64,000 nt of DNA from positions 12,228 to 76,227 of the forward strand of contig BJHK01000010.1 in NCBI GenBank assembly GCA_014192425.1. The letters run 5' to 3'. The position numbers and the translations under genes were made by a program. The stretch comes from Planctomycetia bacterium. Its GTDB lineage: Bacteria > Planctomycetota > Planctomycetia > Pirellulales > UBA1268. Positions within the stretch are counted from its first letter, which is position 1. Each line of letters begins with the position of its first letter. Shown piece by piece: positions 20,873 through 30,714 of this stretch. The notes below the pieces were generated by a model. The model saw only the letters and a list, made by a program, of their open reading frames with translations, did not search any database and had not been told where the DNA came from.

Positions 20873-21787
20873 GTGCGCGCACCGACGATCATCTTGACCG
20901 GCCTGTGGATGGCCGCCGCCTGCGGCGCCGAGATCCAGCTCTGGGACGGGACCGTTCCCGCGGCCACTGGAACCGCCAGCACCGACACCCCGATGCTTTC
21001 GTTTTGGAAGGCACCGCAGGCCGAAGGCTCGGCCGGGCCGACGGCCGCGATCGTGATCTGCCCGGGAGGCGGATACGCCAACCTCGCGGTGCACCACGAG
21101 GGATTCGATTACGCCAGGTGGCTGAACCTGCACGGCATCTCCGCCTTCGTCCTGCGCTACCGCCTCGGCACGCACGGCTACCGGCATCCCGTCATGCTCG
21201 GCGACGTCGCCCGGGCCGTGCGGCGCATCCGCCACGATCATGAAACCTTCGGTGTCGATCCCCGGCGGGTGGGCGTCATCGGCAGCTCCGCGGGAGGCCA
21301 CCTCGCGCTCACGCTCCTGACTCACGGCGACGCCGGCGATCCAGCCGCCGTCGATCCGATCGATCGGCAGCCCTCGCGGCCCGACCTCGGCATCCTCTGC
21401 TATCCCGTCGTGAGCATGACGGCGGACAAGGGGCACGGCGGCAGCCGCAAGAACCTGCTCGGCGACCAGCCCCCCGAGGAACTCGTCCGCGACCTGTCGG
21501 GAGAACTGATGCCCGCGGAACGGATCCGGGGCATGCCCCCGGTATTCATCTGGCACACGTTCGAGGATCAGGCCGTGCCGCTCGGCCCGATCCTCGAGCT
21601 CGGCGAGCGACTGACGCGCGAACGCCGCCCGTTCGCGCTTCACGTCTACGAAAAGGGGCGGCACGGCATCGGGCTCGATGTCCAGCCCTTCGATCCGCAG
21701 AAGCTGCACCCCTGGGCGGAGGAGTGCGGCCGCTGGCTCGCCGACCAGGGGTTCGCCCGCCGGCCTGCGGCCGCCGCGTCACGATGA
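20873..21787 (+). CDS. exported alpha/beta-hydrolase (acetyl-esterase/BD-FAE-like)
   Basis: 304 residues, GTG start after GAGAGG. A short hydrophobic N-terminus (IILTGLWMAAACGAE) looks like a signal peptide. Then the hydrolase core: AIVICPGGGYANLAVHHEG (oxyanion-hole HGG-like region), nucleophile elbow GSSAGGH, and late GRHGIG supplying the catalytic His. Asp is probably in the WHTFEDQAVPL segment. The family deacetylates or de-esterifies plant and algal polysaccharides. It lies 16 bp upstream of tmk on the same strand. Confidence 0.82.
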   Translation: MRAPTIILTGLWMAAACGAEIQLWDGTVPAATGTASTDTPMLSFWKAPQAEGSAGPTAAIVICPGGGYANLAVHHEGFDYARWLNLHGISAFVLRYRLGTHGYRHPVMLGDVARAVRRIRHDHETFGVDPRRVGVIGSSAGGHLALTLLTHGDAGDPAAVDPIDRQPSRPDLGILCYPVVSMTADKGHGGSRKNLLGDQPPEELVRDLSGELMPAERIRGMPPVFIWHTFEDQAVPLGPILELGERLTRERRPFALHVYEKGRHGIGLDVQPFDPQKLHPWAEECGRWLADQGFARRPAAAASR

Positions 21788-21803
21788 ACGCCGGAGGGGC
21801 TCC

Positions 21804-22457
21804 ATGACCGATCCGGTTTCGGCGCCGGGCGCCGCCCCGGGCCGTTTCATCTCCCTCGATGGCATCGACGGGGCCGGCAAGTCGTCGCAGATCGCGGCCC
21901 TCGTCGCCTGGCTCGGCGCGCGGGGCCGCCGCGTCGTCACCTGCCGCGATCCGGGGGCCACCGCGGCCGGCGACGCGATCCGGTCGATCCTCCTCGACCG
22001 CCACGATCTGCGGCTCGCCCCGACTGCCGAAATGCTCCTCTACATGGCCGCCCGCGCCCAGCTCGTCGCGGAGGTGATTGCGCCGGCGCTTGCCCGGGGC
22101 GAGTGGGTCGTCTCGGACCGCTACCTGCTCGCCAACATCGTCTACCAGGGGCATGCCGGCGGGCTCGATCCGCAGACGATCCGCGCCGTCGGCGCCGTGG
22201 CCACCACGGGAATCATGCCCGACCTCGTCGTCGTGCTCGACGTCGACCTGGAGACCGCCTCGCGCCGGCTCGACCGGCCGCTCGACAAACTGGAGAATCG
22301 AGGCGCTGAGTACCGGCGTCGGCTCCGCGCCGGGTACCATGCCGAGGCGGCCCGCAGCCCGGAGACGATCGTCGTCGTCGATGCCTGCGCGGACCGCGAT
22401 GCGGTCGCCGCCACCGTGCGCGGTGCGGTGGCGGCGCGATTTCCGGAACTGGAGTGA
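21804..22457 (+). CDS. tmk: thymidylate kinase
   Basis: Phosphorylates dTMP to dTDP. 217 residues, typical length. P-loop FISLDGIDGAGKSSQ, then CRDPGATAAGDAIR (the usual E/D-R-x-P-G-GT region, slightly altered), LLLYMAARAQL, the DRY-type VVSDRYLLANIVYQG, and VVLDVDLETA. GGAGGGG lies 7 bp before the ATG. The stop overlaps the start region of holB, a frequent tmk–holB pairing. Confidence 0.93.
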   Translation: MTDPVSAPGAAPGRFISLDGIDGAGKSSQIAALVAWLGARGRRVVTCRDPGATAAGDAIRSILLDRHDLRLAPTAEMLLYMAARAQLVAEVIAPALARGEWVVSDRYLLANIVYQGHAGGLDPQTIRAVGAVATTGIMPDLVVVLDVDLETASRRLDRPLDKLENRGAEYRRRLRAGYHAEAARSPETIVVVDACADRDAVAATVRGAVAARFPELE

Positions 22458-22462
22458 CGCCG

Positions 22463-23521
22463 ATGGCCTGGCAGGGCATCCGGGGACACGACGCGATCGC
22501 GGCGACGTTTGCACGGGCACAGGCCGCCGGCCGGATCGCCGGCTCGTACCTGTTCATCGGCCCCGCGGGTGTCGGCAAGGCGAGCTTCGCCCGCGCGCTC
22601 GCCGGGGCCCTGGTCTGCCAGTCGCCGCGGCCCGGCCTCGCGGCCTGCGGCGCCTGCGTCTCCTGCCTGCAGGCGGCCGCCGGCACCCATCCCGACATCG
22701 ACGTCGTGGAGAAGCCGGCCGACCGGGGCACGATCCCGCTCGACCTGCTCATCGGCGCCCCGGAGCAGCGCATGCGCGAGGGTCTCGTCTGGCGGCTGCT
22801 CCTCCAGCCGGCGCTGGGCGGCCGCAAGGTGGCGATCATCCTCGATGCCGATCACCTGGCGGACGAGGCGGCCAACTGCCTGCTGAAGACGCTGGAGGAG
22901 CCGCCGACGGCCGCCGTGATCATCCTCGTCGGCACGGAACTGGAGCGGCAGCTGCCCACGATCCGCTCCCGCTGCCAGGTGATTCGCTTCCGTCCGCTCG
23001 CTCCCGACGACGTCGCGGCACTGCTTGCGGAGGAGGTCGGCCGAGCCGGCGGCCAGGTCGACGCGGCCGCGGTGCGGTCGGCCGCCGCCGCGGCGGGCGG
23101 CAGCCTGGCGCGGGCCCGGCAGTTGCTCGATCCCGATCTGACCCAGTTTCGTCACAGGCTCGTGGAACTGCTCGGCCGGCGGCCGCTGCCCGGCGTCGAG
23201 ATCGCCCGTGACGCCCTGGCATTCGTCGAGGCGGCCGGCAAGGATGCCCCGCCGCGGCGCACGCGGCTGCGGGTCGTGCTCGAGACCGCAGTCGACCTGC
23301 TGCGGGCCGCGATCCGCTCCGGCGTGACGGGTGTGCCGCCGGCCGATAGCCGCCTCGCCCCGGCGGTTGCCGCCTGGGCCCGTGACGTCGATGCCGCTGA
23401 GGTCGCCATGCGGCACACGCTCGCCGCGGTCGACGGCATCGATCGCAACGCCCACCTCGGCACGCTCGTCGATGCCTGGACGGCGGTCCTTGAAGAACCG
23501 CGGCTTGCCCGACCTGCCTGA
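22463..23521 (+). CDS. holB: DNA polymerase III delta' subunit (clamp loader)
   Basis: AAA+ clamp-loader component of 352 residues beginning MAWQGIRGHD. Walker A-like FIGPAGVGKASFA, zinc-binding CGACVSC preceded by another Cys (ACGACVSCLQ), DADHLADEAANCLLKTLEEPP, and the sensor IRSRCQVIRF. GGAG is 8 bp before the chosen ATG; a GTG at 22454 overlapping the tmk stop is an alternative. The C-terminal third is divergent. Confidence 0.88.
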   Translation: MAWQGIRGHDAIAATFARAQAAGRIAGSYLFIGPAGVGKASFARALAGALVCQSPRPGLAACGACVSCLQAAAGTHPDIDVVEKPADRGTIPLDLLIGAPEQRMREGLVWRLLLQPALGGRKVAIILDADHLADEAANCLLKTLEEPPTAAVIILVGTELERQLPTIRSRCQVIRFRPLAPDDVAALLAEEVGRAGGQVDAAAVRSAAAAAGGSLARARQLLDPDLTQFRHRLVELLGRRPLPGVEIARDALAFVEAAGKDAPPRRTRLRVVLETAVDLLRAAIRSGVTGVPPADSRLAPAVAAWARDVDAAEVAMRHTLAAVDGIDRNAHLGTLVDAWTAVLEEPRLARPA

Positions 23522-23728
23522 CCCGCCGGCTCGTGGCTCACGCCGGCTTCCGCCGGCCGCCTGGGTTCCGCAGCTTCCCGCGATGAACGGGAGCGGGAAC
23601 AGTCCTGCCGAAGGGATCGATTTTTCCGGCAACGCATGTCGATGGATGGGGCGTGGCGTCGATCGGTCACCGGGCGGACGGAGTCCAGGTGATTGCGCGG
23701 CCGACGCCTTCGCGGGGGCGATCCGGGG

Positions 23729-26422
23729 ATGTGCGACAAGCGATCTGCGGCGTTCGTGTTCGTGTCTTTCGTCGCTGGCCTGATCTGCACCGCCTGGGTG
23801 CACGGTCCCACGCTGCTTGACCCTGTCCCCGAGCCGTTCTTCGGCCTTGACCTCGACACCGTCGCGCCGCCCGTCTCCGCCCCGCGACCAGCCGCTGAGC
23901 AACGACCGCCGGAACGGCTGGCATTTGGCCCGACGGTCGCGCCGATCGCGGCGCGGATCGAGGCGCAGGCCCTGCCGACGTCGGGTGACGATCAGCCGGG
24001 CGGGGTCGAGCAGGCCGCGCCCACGTCCATCCCCAGCGAGAGCGGGGCGGTCCCGCCGGCAGAGTTTCGGCCGGCACACGGGGTGGACGGGGATGCCGCG
24101 GATGCCGCGGGTGCCACGGCCCCCGAGACTGCCCGTCGCGTGGTGCCGACCGAAGCCCTCAAGGCGCTCGTCGATCGGGCGCGGCAGGCGCGAGCCGCGG
24201 GGCCGACGCCAGCACCGACGCCGGCGGAGCCTGTCCCCGCGGAGCCTGTTCCGGCAGCGACCGCCAAACCCCCGCCGCCGCCCGATCACGGGGCGCTGCC
24301 TGCCGAGGCGGCACTCGTCGATCCGCCGGCGGCGGCTGACGACGTCGGTCGCGGGGAGTCGCCCGCACCGCGTTCAGTCGGCCGCCGTTTTGGTTTGCTG
24401 CTGGACCGCCGGGCCGATCCGCAGCCTGAACGTGGCGGAGATGAGAAACATGAACGGCCCCTGTTCGGTGGGCGGCTGCTCGAGCGGGTCCGGAGCGAGG
24501 CCGGCCTCGGCAACGCCGCGAGGGGAAGCGGGGTGTCACCTGACCGCCCGGCCGCGCCCGAGACGCCGGGCGGCCGCTGGCCTCAGCCCGTCCGCCTCTT
24601 CGAGCAACTGGATCAGCTCGAGCGACTCGCCCGTTCCGGGGGCGAGCCGGCGGCCGCCGTCGCGGGCTGGGCGAGCGATGCGGCGCGGAGCCTGCGCGTC
24701 GTGACCGACACCGTCGACTCCGGCACCTGTACTCCCGAGTCGTTCGCTCAGCTCCTCGCCGCCAGCCATGCCGGCATGACCGCTGCCGAGGCTGCGCCGA
24801 CGCTGGAACTCGCCACGCTCGCGCGCCGGTCCGCCATCGCCGTCGGTCGGCGCGCCGCCACGTGGCAGGCCGCGGCCGGTGTGTGCGGCGAATTGCTGGC
24901 GGCCGTCGCACACCCCGGCACGGACGTCGGGCCGTCGCTGGAGGCAGGGCAGAAGGTGGTCGAAGTCGTCGGCCTGCTCCAGGCCCTCGAGCGGTACGAG
25001 ATGACGCAGGCGGCCGCCGATGCCCGCGCGGTGCAGGCCGTGCTCCGGCCGCTCACCGTCGTGCCGCTGCGCACCGCTCCCGCGCTCGTGCAGGCCGTCA
25101 CCGACCACTACCTCGCCCCGAACGTCCGCGTCGCCATTCATCGGGATTTCATCACGCGGGTGCTGCCGGAAAAGACGATCACATCCGGGCGGATGGAGGA
25201 CTTCGTCCTCGGTCGCGCCGTTCGGGGCACGAACACCGTCGAGCAGTCGCTCGGCGTCGGATTCGTCCCGAGCAGGAGCGAGATCCGCTGCGAGCTGCAG
25301 GTCAGCGGTGCGGTCAGTTCCCGGACGGTCACCGACGGCGGCATCGCCGACATCCACTCGCAGGGGACGGCGAACTTCGTCGTCCGCAAACCGGTCATCG
25401 TCTCCGCCCGCGGGCTCGCCTTCGGCACAGCCCTCGGATCCGCCAGCAACTCCGCCCGGCTCGCGGGCATCGACACGCCGTTCAACGGCGTGCCCATCAT
25501 GGGCGGGATGATGCACAAGGCGGTGGTCAGCCGCTACGAGGAAAGCCGCAACGAGGCGGCCCGCGAGGTCAACGACAAGATCATCGTGCGGGCATGCCGG
25601 CAGGTGGACAAGGAGGCGGAGCCCAAACTCAGGGAGATGGCGGAACGGCTCCGCGAGCGGATCTGGATGCCGATGGTCGAGCTCGGCCTCGAGCCCACCC
25701 CGGTGCAACTGGAGACGACGGAGGCGGTGGCCACGGTGCGGCTGCGGCTGGCGGCCGCCGGCCAACTGGCCGCCCACACGCCCCGGTCGCGGGTGCCGGA
25801 GGCGGCGATCCTCAGCCTGCAGGTCCACGAGTCGACGCTCAACAACGGCTCCGACCGGCTCGAGCTCGCCGGCCGGCGCATGTCGGTGGAGGAACTGCTG
25901 CGCACGGTCTGCGTGCGGCTCGGACTGACGCCGCACCTGCCTCCGGACCTGCCCGAGGGGGTCGAGGTGGCGTTCGCCGCGGTGGAACCGCTGCGGGTGG
26001 AGTGCCGCGACGGCCTCGTCCGGCTGCGGCTGACGCTCGACACTCTGCAGAGCGGCCGGCGGGCCTGGCACGACATCGTCGCGCATGTCGCTTACCGGCC
26101 GGTGTCAGCGGGCATGCAGGTCCGGCTGGAGCGGGACGGCAAGGTGAAGCTCTCGGGACCCGGGCAGCGCGGGCAGCTGGAGATCGCCCTGCGGACGATC
26201 TTCGGCAAGATTTTTCCGGCCGAGCGGCCCATCGACCTGCTGCCTGCGTCGTTGGTCGGGAACCCGCGGCTCGCCGACCTGGAGGCGATCCAGGCCGCGG
26301 CGACCGACGGTTGGTTCAGCCTGGGGCTGGCGCCGCGGGTCGAGAGCCCGGCCGTGGCCCCGCAGCCGCCGGCGCCGCCGCGCCGGCAGGCGATCGGACT
26401 GCCGCGGCCGCGTCGGCGGTAG
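23729..26422 (+). CDS. large exported/anchored protein of unknown function
   Basis: 897 residues. A signal-anchor (AAFVFVSFVAGLICTAW) is at residues 8–24. A long Ala/Pro-rich low-complexity region to about 270 includes a PAEPV duplication. The rest is a folded part of about 600 residues without a domain I recognise; it contains NVRVAIHRDFITRVLP, VNDKIIVRACRQVDKEAEP, a region with LERDGKVKLSGPG, and a late IFGKIFPAERPIDLLP. It looks like an envelope protein with a Pro-rich spacer crossing the periplasm. ATG chosen; a TTG 12 codons upstream is possible. Converges with pcrA (21-bp gap). Confidence 0.6.
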   Translation: MCDKRSAAFVFVSFVAGLICTAWVHGPTLLDPVPEPFFGLDLDTVAPPVSAPRPAAEQRPPERLAFGPTVAPIAARIEAQALPTSGDDQPGGVEQAAPTSIPSESGAVPPAEFRPAHGVDGDAADAAGATAPETARRVVPTEALKALVDRARQARAAGPTPAPTPAEPVPAEPVPAATAKPPPPPDHGALPAEAALVDPPAAADDVGRGESPAPRSVGRRFGLLLDRRADPQPERGGDEKHERPLFGGRLLERVRSEAGLGNAARGSGVSPDRPAAPETPGGRWPQPVRLFEQLDQLERLARSGGEPAAAVAGWASDAARSLRVVTDTVDSGTCTPESFAQLLAASHAGMTAAEAAPTLELATLARRSAIAVGRRAATWQAAAGVCGELLAAVAHPGTDVGPSLEAGQKVVEVVGLLQALERYEMTQAAADARAVQAVLRPLTVVPLRTAPALVQAVTDHYLAPNVRVAIHRDFITRVLPEKTITSGRMEDFVLGRAVRGTNTVEQSLGVGFVPSRSEIRCELQVSGAVSSRTVTDGGIADIHSQGTANFVVRKPVIVSARGLAFGTALGSASNSARLAGIDTPFNGVPIMGGMMHKAVVSRYEESRNEAAREVNDKIIVRACRQVDKEAEPKLREMAERLRERIWMPMVELGLEPTPVQLETTEAVATVRLRLAAAGQLAAHTPRSRVPEAAILSLQVHESTLNNGSDRLELAGRRMSVEELLRTVCVRLGLTPHLPPDLPEGVEVAFAAVEPLRVECRDGLVRLRLTLDTLQSGRRAWHDIVAHVAYRPVSAGMQVRLERDGKVKLSGPGQRGQLEIALRTIFGKIFPAERPIDLLPASLVGNPRLADLEAIQAAATDGWFSLGLAPRVESPAVAPQPPAPPRRQAIGLPRPRRR

Positions 26423-26443
26423 GCGGCGTCGGACGACGTCCGC

Positions 26444-28816
26444 TCAATCGAGCGGCGCCAGGCCGCCATGGCCGAGGATGAACTTTCGCGTCCCCGCCGG
26501 GCCGTCGAAGATCACCGTGGCGACGGCCCGGGGGCCGGAACCGCTGACGCCCGCGATCGTCCCCGTGCCGTGGTCGGCGTGGCTGACCCGCTGGCCCGCC
26601 ACGAATGTCACGGCTGCCGGCCGGCGGCCGGCCATGCGTTCCGCGAGATCGGCCGCCCGCTCGATGACTGCATCGACGCGGCGGCGCGGTGGCGCGGGCG
26701 GTCGCGGCGCATCGTCTTCCATCTCCAGGACGAGCCCGTCGGGCCGGTGCACGGCCCGGCCTGCCGGTCCGCGATCGAGTTCCTGGCCGACGTCGTCGAA
26801 GTCATCGGCGGCGGCGGACGGGAACGTTCCGGCGGAAAACGCATCCTCGTCCGGCGCCTCGCTGCCGGTCACGATCGTCTCGCTGCCGCTCATCTCGGCG
26901 AGGAACAGGCTGGGCGGATTCACCCGACACGTGCCCCGGTACTCGCGGATCCGGGCGCTGCTGGCATGCACCTCCTCGCGACCCCGCGTGATGCCGACGA
27001 ACACGAGTCGGCGCTCCTCCTCCAGCTGGTCGGGATGATCGAGGCTGCGCTCGTGCGGGAGGATGCCGTCCTCCATGGCGACCATGTAGACGACGGGAAA
27101 CTCCAGGCCCTTGGCGGCATGGAATGTCATGAGCGAGACGCGGTCGCTCGTCGCGTCCCAGGCGTCGGTGTCGCCGACGAGGGCCGTCGTCTCCAGGAAG
27201 CCGCCGAGCGGGTCGCCAGTCGCTGCACCGGCCGGATCGGCGTTGAAGTCCTCGTCGAACTGCCGGGCGGCGGTGACGAGTTCATCGACGTTCGCCACCC
27301 GGTCGACCTCCGCCTCGTCCTCCTCGGCCTCGGCGGCCAGATGGGCCCGGTAGCCCGTCCGCACCAGCACCTCCTCGAGCAGCGGCGCCACGCCGGCCAG
27401 CCGCCCGGCCGTGGCCACGAGATCCTCGTGCAGCCCGGCGAAGGCCACCAGCGCCCGCGCCGCGCGGGTCGGCAGGCCCGCAATCCCGGCGGCGGCCGCC
27501 GCGGCCTCCAGCCGGCTGACCCGTCGATCCTCGGCCCAGGCTGCCAGCCGCTCCAGCGACTGCCGGCCGATGCCCCGCGGCGGGACGTTGACGACCCGGA
27601 GCATCGCCTCGTCGTCTCGCGGATTGCGCAGCAGTCGCAGCCAGGCGACGACGTCGCGGATCTCGCGGCGCTGGAAGAACTCCAGGCCGCGGACGAGCTG
27701 GTAGGGAATGCCCCGGCCGCGCAGGCCGACCTCCAGCGACCGCGACAGCGCGTTGGTGCGAAACAGCACGGCGAAGTCCCGCGGCGCCCGGCGGCCGGAG
27801 GTCACGGCGGCGGCGATCTCGGCGGCGATCCTGTCGGCCTCGTCGCGGCTGCTGGAGTCGAGCACGATCCGCACGCGGGCGCCGGGAGCGGCCGCGGTCA
27901 GCAGTCGCTTCGGCTTGCGGCGCGAGTTGTGGGCGATCAGCCGGTCCGCGGTGCCGAGGATGTTGGCAGTGCTGCGGTAGTTCTCCTCCAGCGTGACGAC
28001 GACGGCCGACGGGTAGTCGCGCTCGAACTCGAGAATGTTGCGGATGCTCGCGCCGCGCCAGCCGTAGATCGCCTGGTCGGGGTCGCCCGTGACCGCGAGG
28101 TTCGGGTGGTCGAGCGACAGGCCGCGCACGATGCAGTACTGGACGGCGTTCGTGTCCTGGTACTCGTCCACGAGGATGAACCGGTGCCGGGCGTCGAGAT
28201 CGGCGCGGAGCTCGGGGTTATCCGCGAGGAGCCGGGCGACGTGGACGAGGAGGTCGTCGAAATCGACGGAATTGGCCCGCAGCATCAGCTCCTGGTAGAC
28301 CGGCCAGACGAGCTTGGCGACCTCCTCCGTCGGCCGGCCCCAGCGCGGCTCGAACGTCTCCGGCGTCAGCAGGTCGTTCTTGGCCCGGCTGATGATGCCG
28401 GCGATCCGCTCGATGGGGGTGTGCGTCAGGCTGCGGGCGAGCTTCTTGGCCGCCCGCTTGAGCATGGCATGGGCGTCGTCGCTGTCGAGGATCGAGTATT
28501 CGCTCGTCAGTCCGACCAGCGTCCCGTACCGGCGGAGCAGCCGGGCGCCGAACCGATGAAATGTGCCCATCTCGACCGCGCTCGGCCCGACGAGGTGCTC
28601 GACCCGCCGGCGCATCTCGTCCGCTGCCTTGTTCGTGAAGGTCAGGGCCACGATGCGGTTGGCGGGGATGCCGGCGTTGATCAGCCGCGCCACGCGGTGC
28701 GTCACCACGCGGGTTTTGCCGCTCCCGGGGCCGGCGAGGACGAGGAGCGGACCCTCGACGTGCTCGGCGGCCCGGCGCTGGGATTCGTTGAGCGATGCGA
28801 GAGGATCTGCCGGCAC
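26444..28816 (-). CDS. pcrA: UvrD/PcrA-type superfamily 1 DNA helicase
   Basis: 3'–5' helicase for repair and removal of blocked proteins or transcription complexes. About 790 residues. Motifs in order: Q motif LNESQRRAAEH, Walker A LAGPGSGKTRV, Ia ALTFTNKAADEM, II LVDEYQDTN, III VTGDPDQAIYGWRGA, IV FRTNALSRSLE, V LMTFHAAKGLEFPVVY, VI RLVFVGITRGRE. The C-terminus has a PcrA/UvrD Tudor-like tail (QRVSHADHGTGTIAGV). The GTG at 28816 is chosen; a GTG at 28858 in the same frame is possible. Divergent from the alpha-CTD-like gene. Confidence 0.92.
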   Translation of the reverse strand: MPADPLASLNESQRRAAEHVEGPLLVLAGPGSGKTRVVTHRVARLINAGIPANRIVALTFTNKAADEMRRRVEHLVGPSAVEMGTFHRFGARLLRRYGTLVGLTSEYSILDSDDAHAMLKRAAKKLARSLTHTPIERIAGIISRAKNDLLTPETFEPRWGRPTEEVAKLVWPVYQELMLRANSVDFDDLLVHVARLLADNPELRADLDARHRFILVDEYQDTNAVQYCIVRGLSLDHPNLAVTGDPDQAIYGWRGASIRNILEFERDYPSAVVVTLEENYRSTANILGTADRLIAHNSRRKPKRLLTAAAPGARVRIVLDSSSRDEADRIAAEIAAAVTSGRRAPRDFAVLFRTNALSRSLEVGLRGRGIPYQLVRGLEFFQRREIRDVVAWLRLLRNPRDDEAMLRVVNVPPRGIGRQSLERLAAWAEDRRVSRLEAAAAAAGIAGLPTRAARALVAFAGLHEDLVATAGRLAGVAPLLEEVLVRTGYRAHLAAEAEEDEAEVDRVANVDELVTAARQFDEDFNADPAGAATGDPLGGFLETTALVGDTDAWDATSDRVSLMTFHAAKGLEFPVVYMVAMEDGILPHERSLDHPDQLEEERRLVFVGITRGREEVHASSARIREYRGTCRVNPPSLFLAEMSGSETIVTGSEAPDEDAFSAGTFPSAAADDFDDVGQELDRGPAGRAVHRPDGLVLEMEDDAPRPPAPPRRRVDAVIERAADLAERMAGRRPAAVTFVAGQRVSHADHGTGTIAGVSGSGPRAVATVIFDGPAGTRKFILGHGGLAPLD

Positions 28817-29006
28817 GTGTTCGCGGCCGGGGCCGCCGCTGGAAAAGTGGGCAACCACGGCGAACGGCGCACACCCGAGCGGCACGAGTCGCCCCGTGGT
28901 AGGCGAATGTGCAACCGGTCCAGTATAGTGACGGGGGTCTGGGCCCGCCTGCGATCGCCGCATCCGGGCCGTCAGCGACGAGGAGCATCCGCACGGGAGG
29001 GACCCC

Positions 29007-29282
29007 ATGCCGCGCATTCCATACAAGAATCTCACGCAATCGAACGAGTTGGAGGAGAAGCTCGAGATGAGCACGGCCGAAATCGGCCTCTCCGTCCGCA
29101 CCACGAACTGCCTCGAGGAACGGGGCATCTTTACCGTCCACGACCTGCTCAAGTGCACGCGATCCGATCTGCTCTCGATCTCGAACTTCGGCGAAAAGAC
29201 GCTGGAGGAGGTCTACAAGTCCCTGGAAAAGATCGGCTTCTTCCGCACCGGCGAGCGCGAGGCCGTGGGCAACGCCGGCTAG
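29007..29282 (+). CDS. stand-alone RNA polymerase alpha-CTD-like DNA-binding protein
   Basis: 91 residues consisting almost only of the alpha C-terminal helix-hairpin-helix domain (about 27–80): [38 protein letters not shown]. Compared with E. coli alpha, residues that contact UP-element DNA are kept: Arg265, Asn268, Cys269, Gly296, Lys298 and Glu302; Ser299 is Thr. The alpha N-terminal assembly domain is absent, so this is not the RNA polymerase subunit itself. GGGAGGG lies 5 bp before the ATG. Likely a transcription accessory or regulator; in planctomycetes such small proteins are annotated as alpha-CTD domain proteins. Confidence 0.85.
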   Translation: MPRIPYKNLTQSNELEEKLEMSTAEIGLSVRTTNCLEERGIFTVHDLLKCTRSDLLSISNFGEKTLEEVYKSLEKIGFFRTGEREAVGNAG

Positions 29283-29379
29283 CCGGCAGCCGCCACGGCA
29301 GGCTTCGGCCGGCGCGGCCTCACGCCCCACCGACGCGGGGCATGCGTGCCTCCGCCGTCCGATACGGAGGAGGACCGTC

Positions 29380-30714
29380 GTGAGGCTGCCGCGTTTTTTC
29401 GGCAAGAAACGTGGCCATCGCCGGACCGGGTCGGAGGCCTGGGGGTCGATCGGCGACGGACTGTTTCACGCCGCGATTCTCCTCGCCGGCCTCGCCTTCG
29501 GCGGCCTGCTCGTGTCGGGTGTCGCCGTGCCGGAGTGGCGGATCAACCACGACTTCGTCGCCACCCGGTGCACCGTCGTGGCCAAGGGAGTGGAGCGAAT
29601 CTCGGTCGCCGACGCCGGGCCGAAGGCGGCTTCGACCTACCGACCCTGCATCGCCATCCGCTACGCCGCCGGTGCCACCGAGCGCGAGGCGTGGGTGGCC
29701 GTCCCGCGGGCCGTCGCCGTGGCGGATCGGGAGGCTGCGGTCGCGCGGCTCGAGTCCTGGCGACTCGGTGCCACGCTGCCCGGCTGGTACGATCCGGCGA
29801 ACGCCGGCAGGGTGGTGCTGAGCCGGGGCTACAACTGGTGGACGTGGCTGCTGACCCTCGTCCTGCCCGGGGCCCTGATCGCGTTCGGTGCCAGCGGCCT
29901 CGTGCGCTCCGCCCGGCGCTGGAACACGTCGGAGGAGTGCCGGGCGGCGAGCCGGCCGCTGCGCGGCCTGCTCGCGCCGCTGCCGGTGGTGCCGCGGACC
30001 GCGGACGGCCATCCCGGCGTGCCCGCCTGCGACGACATGATCAATTCCCCCGGCACGATCCTGCGCTATCGGCTGCCGATCGAGAGCCCGGAGAGCTGGA
30101 CCCTGCTCGGATTCGGGCTGTTCGCGGTCCTCTGGAACGCCGTGCTCCTCGTCCTCGCCATCGGCGCCGGTCTGGACCTCGTCGGGGGCCGGGTGGACAC
30201 GTTCCTGCTCGTGCTGCTCGTCCCGTTCGCGCTGGTCGGCGCCACCGGCATCGCCCTGTTCGTCCGTGGACTCGTGCTGGCAACGGCCGTGGGCACGACC
30301 CAGGTGGAGATCAACGAGCACCCGTTGCGGCCCGGCGGCCGGTACGACGTGATCGTCGCCCAGGGGGGCTCGGGCCCGTTCCGCAGATTGGAGATCGCGA
30401 TCGCCATGGAGGAGCAGGCGACATTCCGCCAGGGAACCGACACGCGCAGCGAGCGGCTCACCGTCTGGAGCCGTGCCGTGGAGTCGTGGGAGCAGTTGCA
30501 GCTCTCGCCGGGGACGCGGTTCGAGGCGCGGACGACGTTGGAGATTCCGGCCACGGCGATGCATTCCTTCGCCTCCGAGCACAACGCCGTGCGCTGGCTC
30601 GTCGTGGTCCGGGGCCAGCCGATCCGCTGGCCGGCGTTCAGACGGACGTTTCCGGTCGTCGTGCTGCCCGATCCGGCTGCGGCCGTCGCTTCCGCCGCGG
30701 AGGCCGCCCGGTGA
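29380..30714 (+). CDS. DUF3592-like integral membrane protein
   Basis: 444 residues from a GTG start preceded by GGAGGAGG. About four transmembrane segments: around 29–50 (AAILLAGLAFGGLLVSGVAV), 151–175 (WLLTLVLPGALIAFGASGLV), and a pair at about 245–302. The loop between the first two resembles DUF3592 (CTVVAKGVERI…YRPCIAIRYAAGA…GWYDPANAGRVVLSRG). The C-terminal 140 residues are beta-rich (GTRFEARTTLEIPATAMHSF) and resemble one arrestin-like sandwich. Overlaps the next gene by GTGA, so the two products probably act together. Function unknown. Confidence 0.7.
   Translation: MRLPRFFGKKRGHRRTGSEAWGSIGDGLFHAAILLAGLAFGGLLVSGVAVPEWRINHDFVATRCTVVAKGVERISVADAGPKAASTYRPCIAIRYAAGATEREAWVAVPRAVAVADREAAVARLESWRLGATLPGWYDPANAGRVVLSRGYNWWTWLLTLVLPGALIAFGASGLVRSARRWNTSEECRAASRPLRGLLAPLPVVPRTADGHPGVPACDDMINSPGTILRYRLPIESPESWTLLGFGLFAVLWNAVLLVLAIGAGLDLVGGRVDTFLLVLLVPFALVGATGIALFVRGLVLATAVGTTQVEINEHPLRPGGRYDVIVAQGGSGPFRRLEIAIAMEEQATFRQGTDTRSERLTVWSRAVESWEQLQLSPGTRFEARTTLEIPATAMHSFASEHNAVRWLVVVRGQPIRWPAFRRTFPVVVLPDPAAAVASAAEAAR

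Noticed and set aside
28924-28929. TATAGT -10 box for the alpha-CTD-like gene
   Set aside because: A plausible -10 but no recognisable -35 at 16–18 bp; too weak to list as a promoter.
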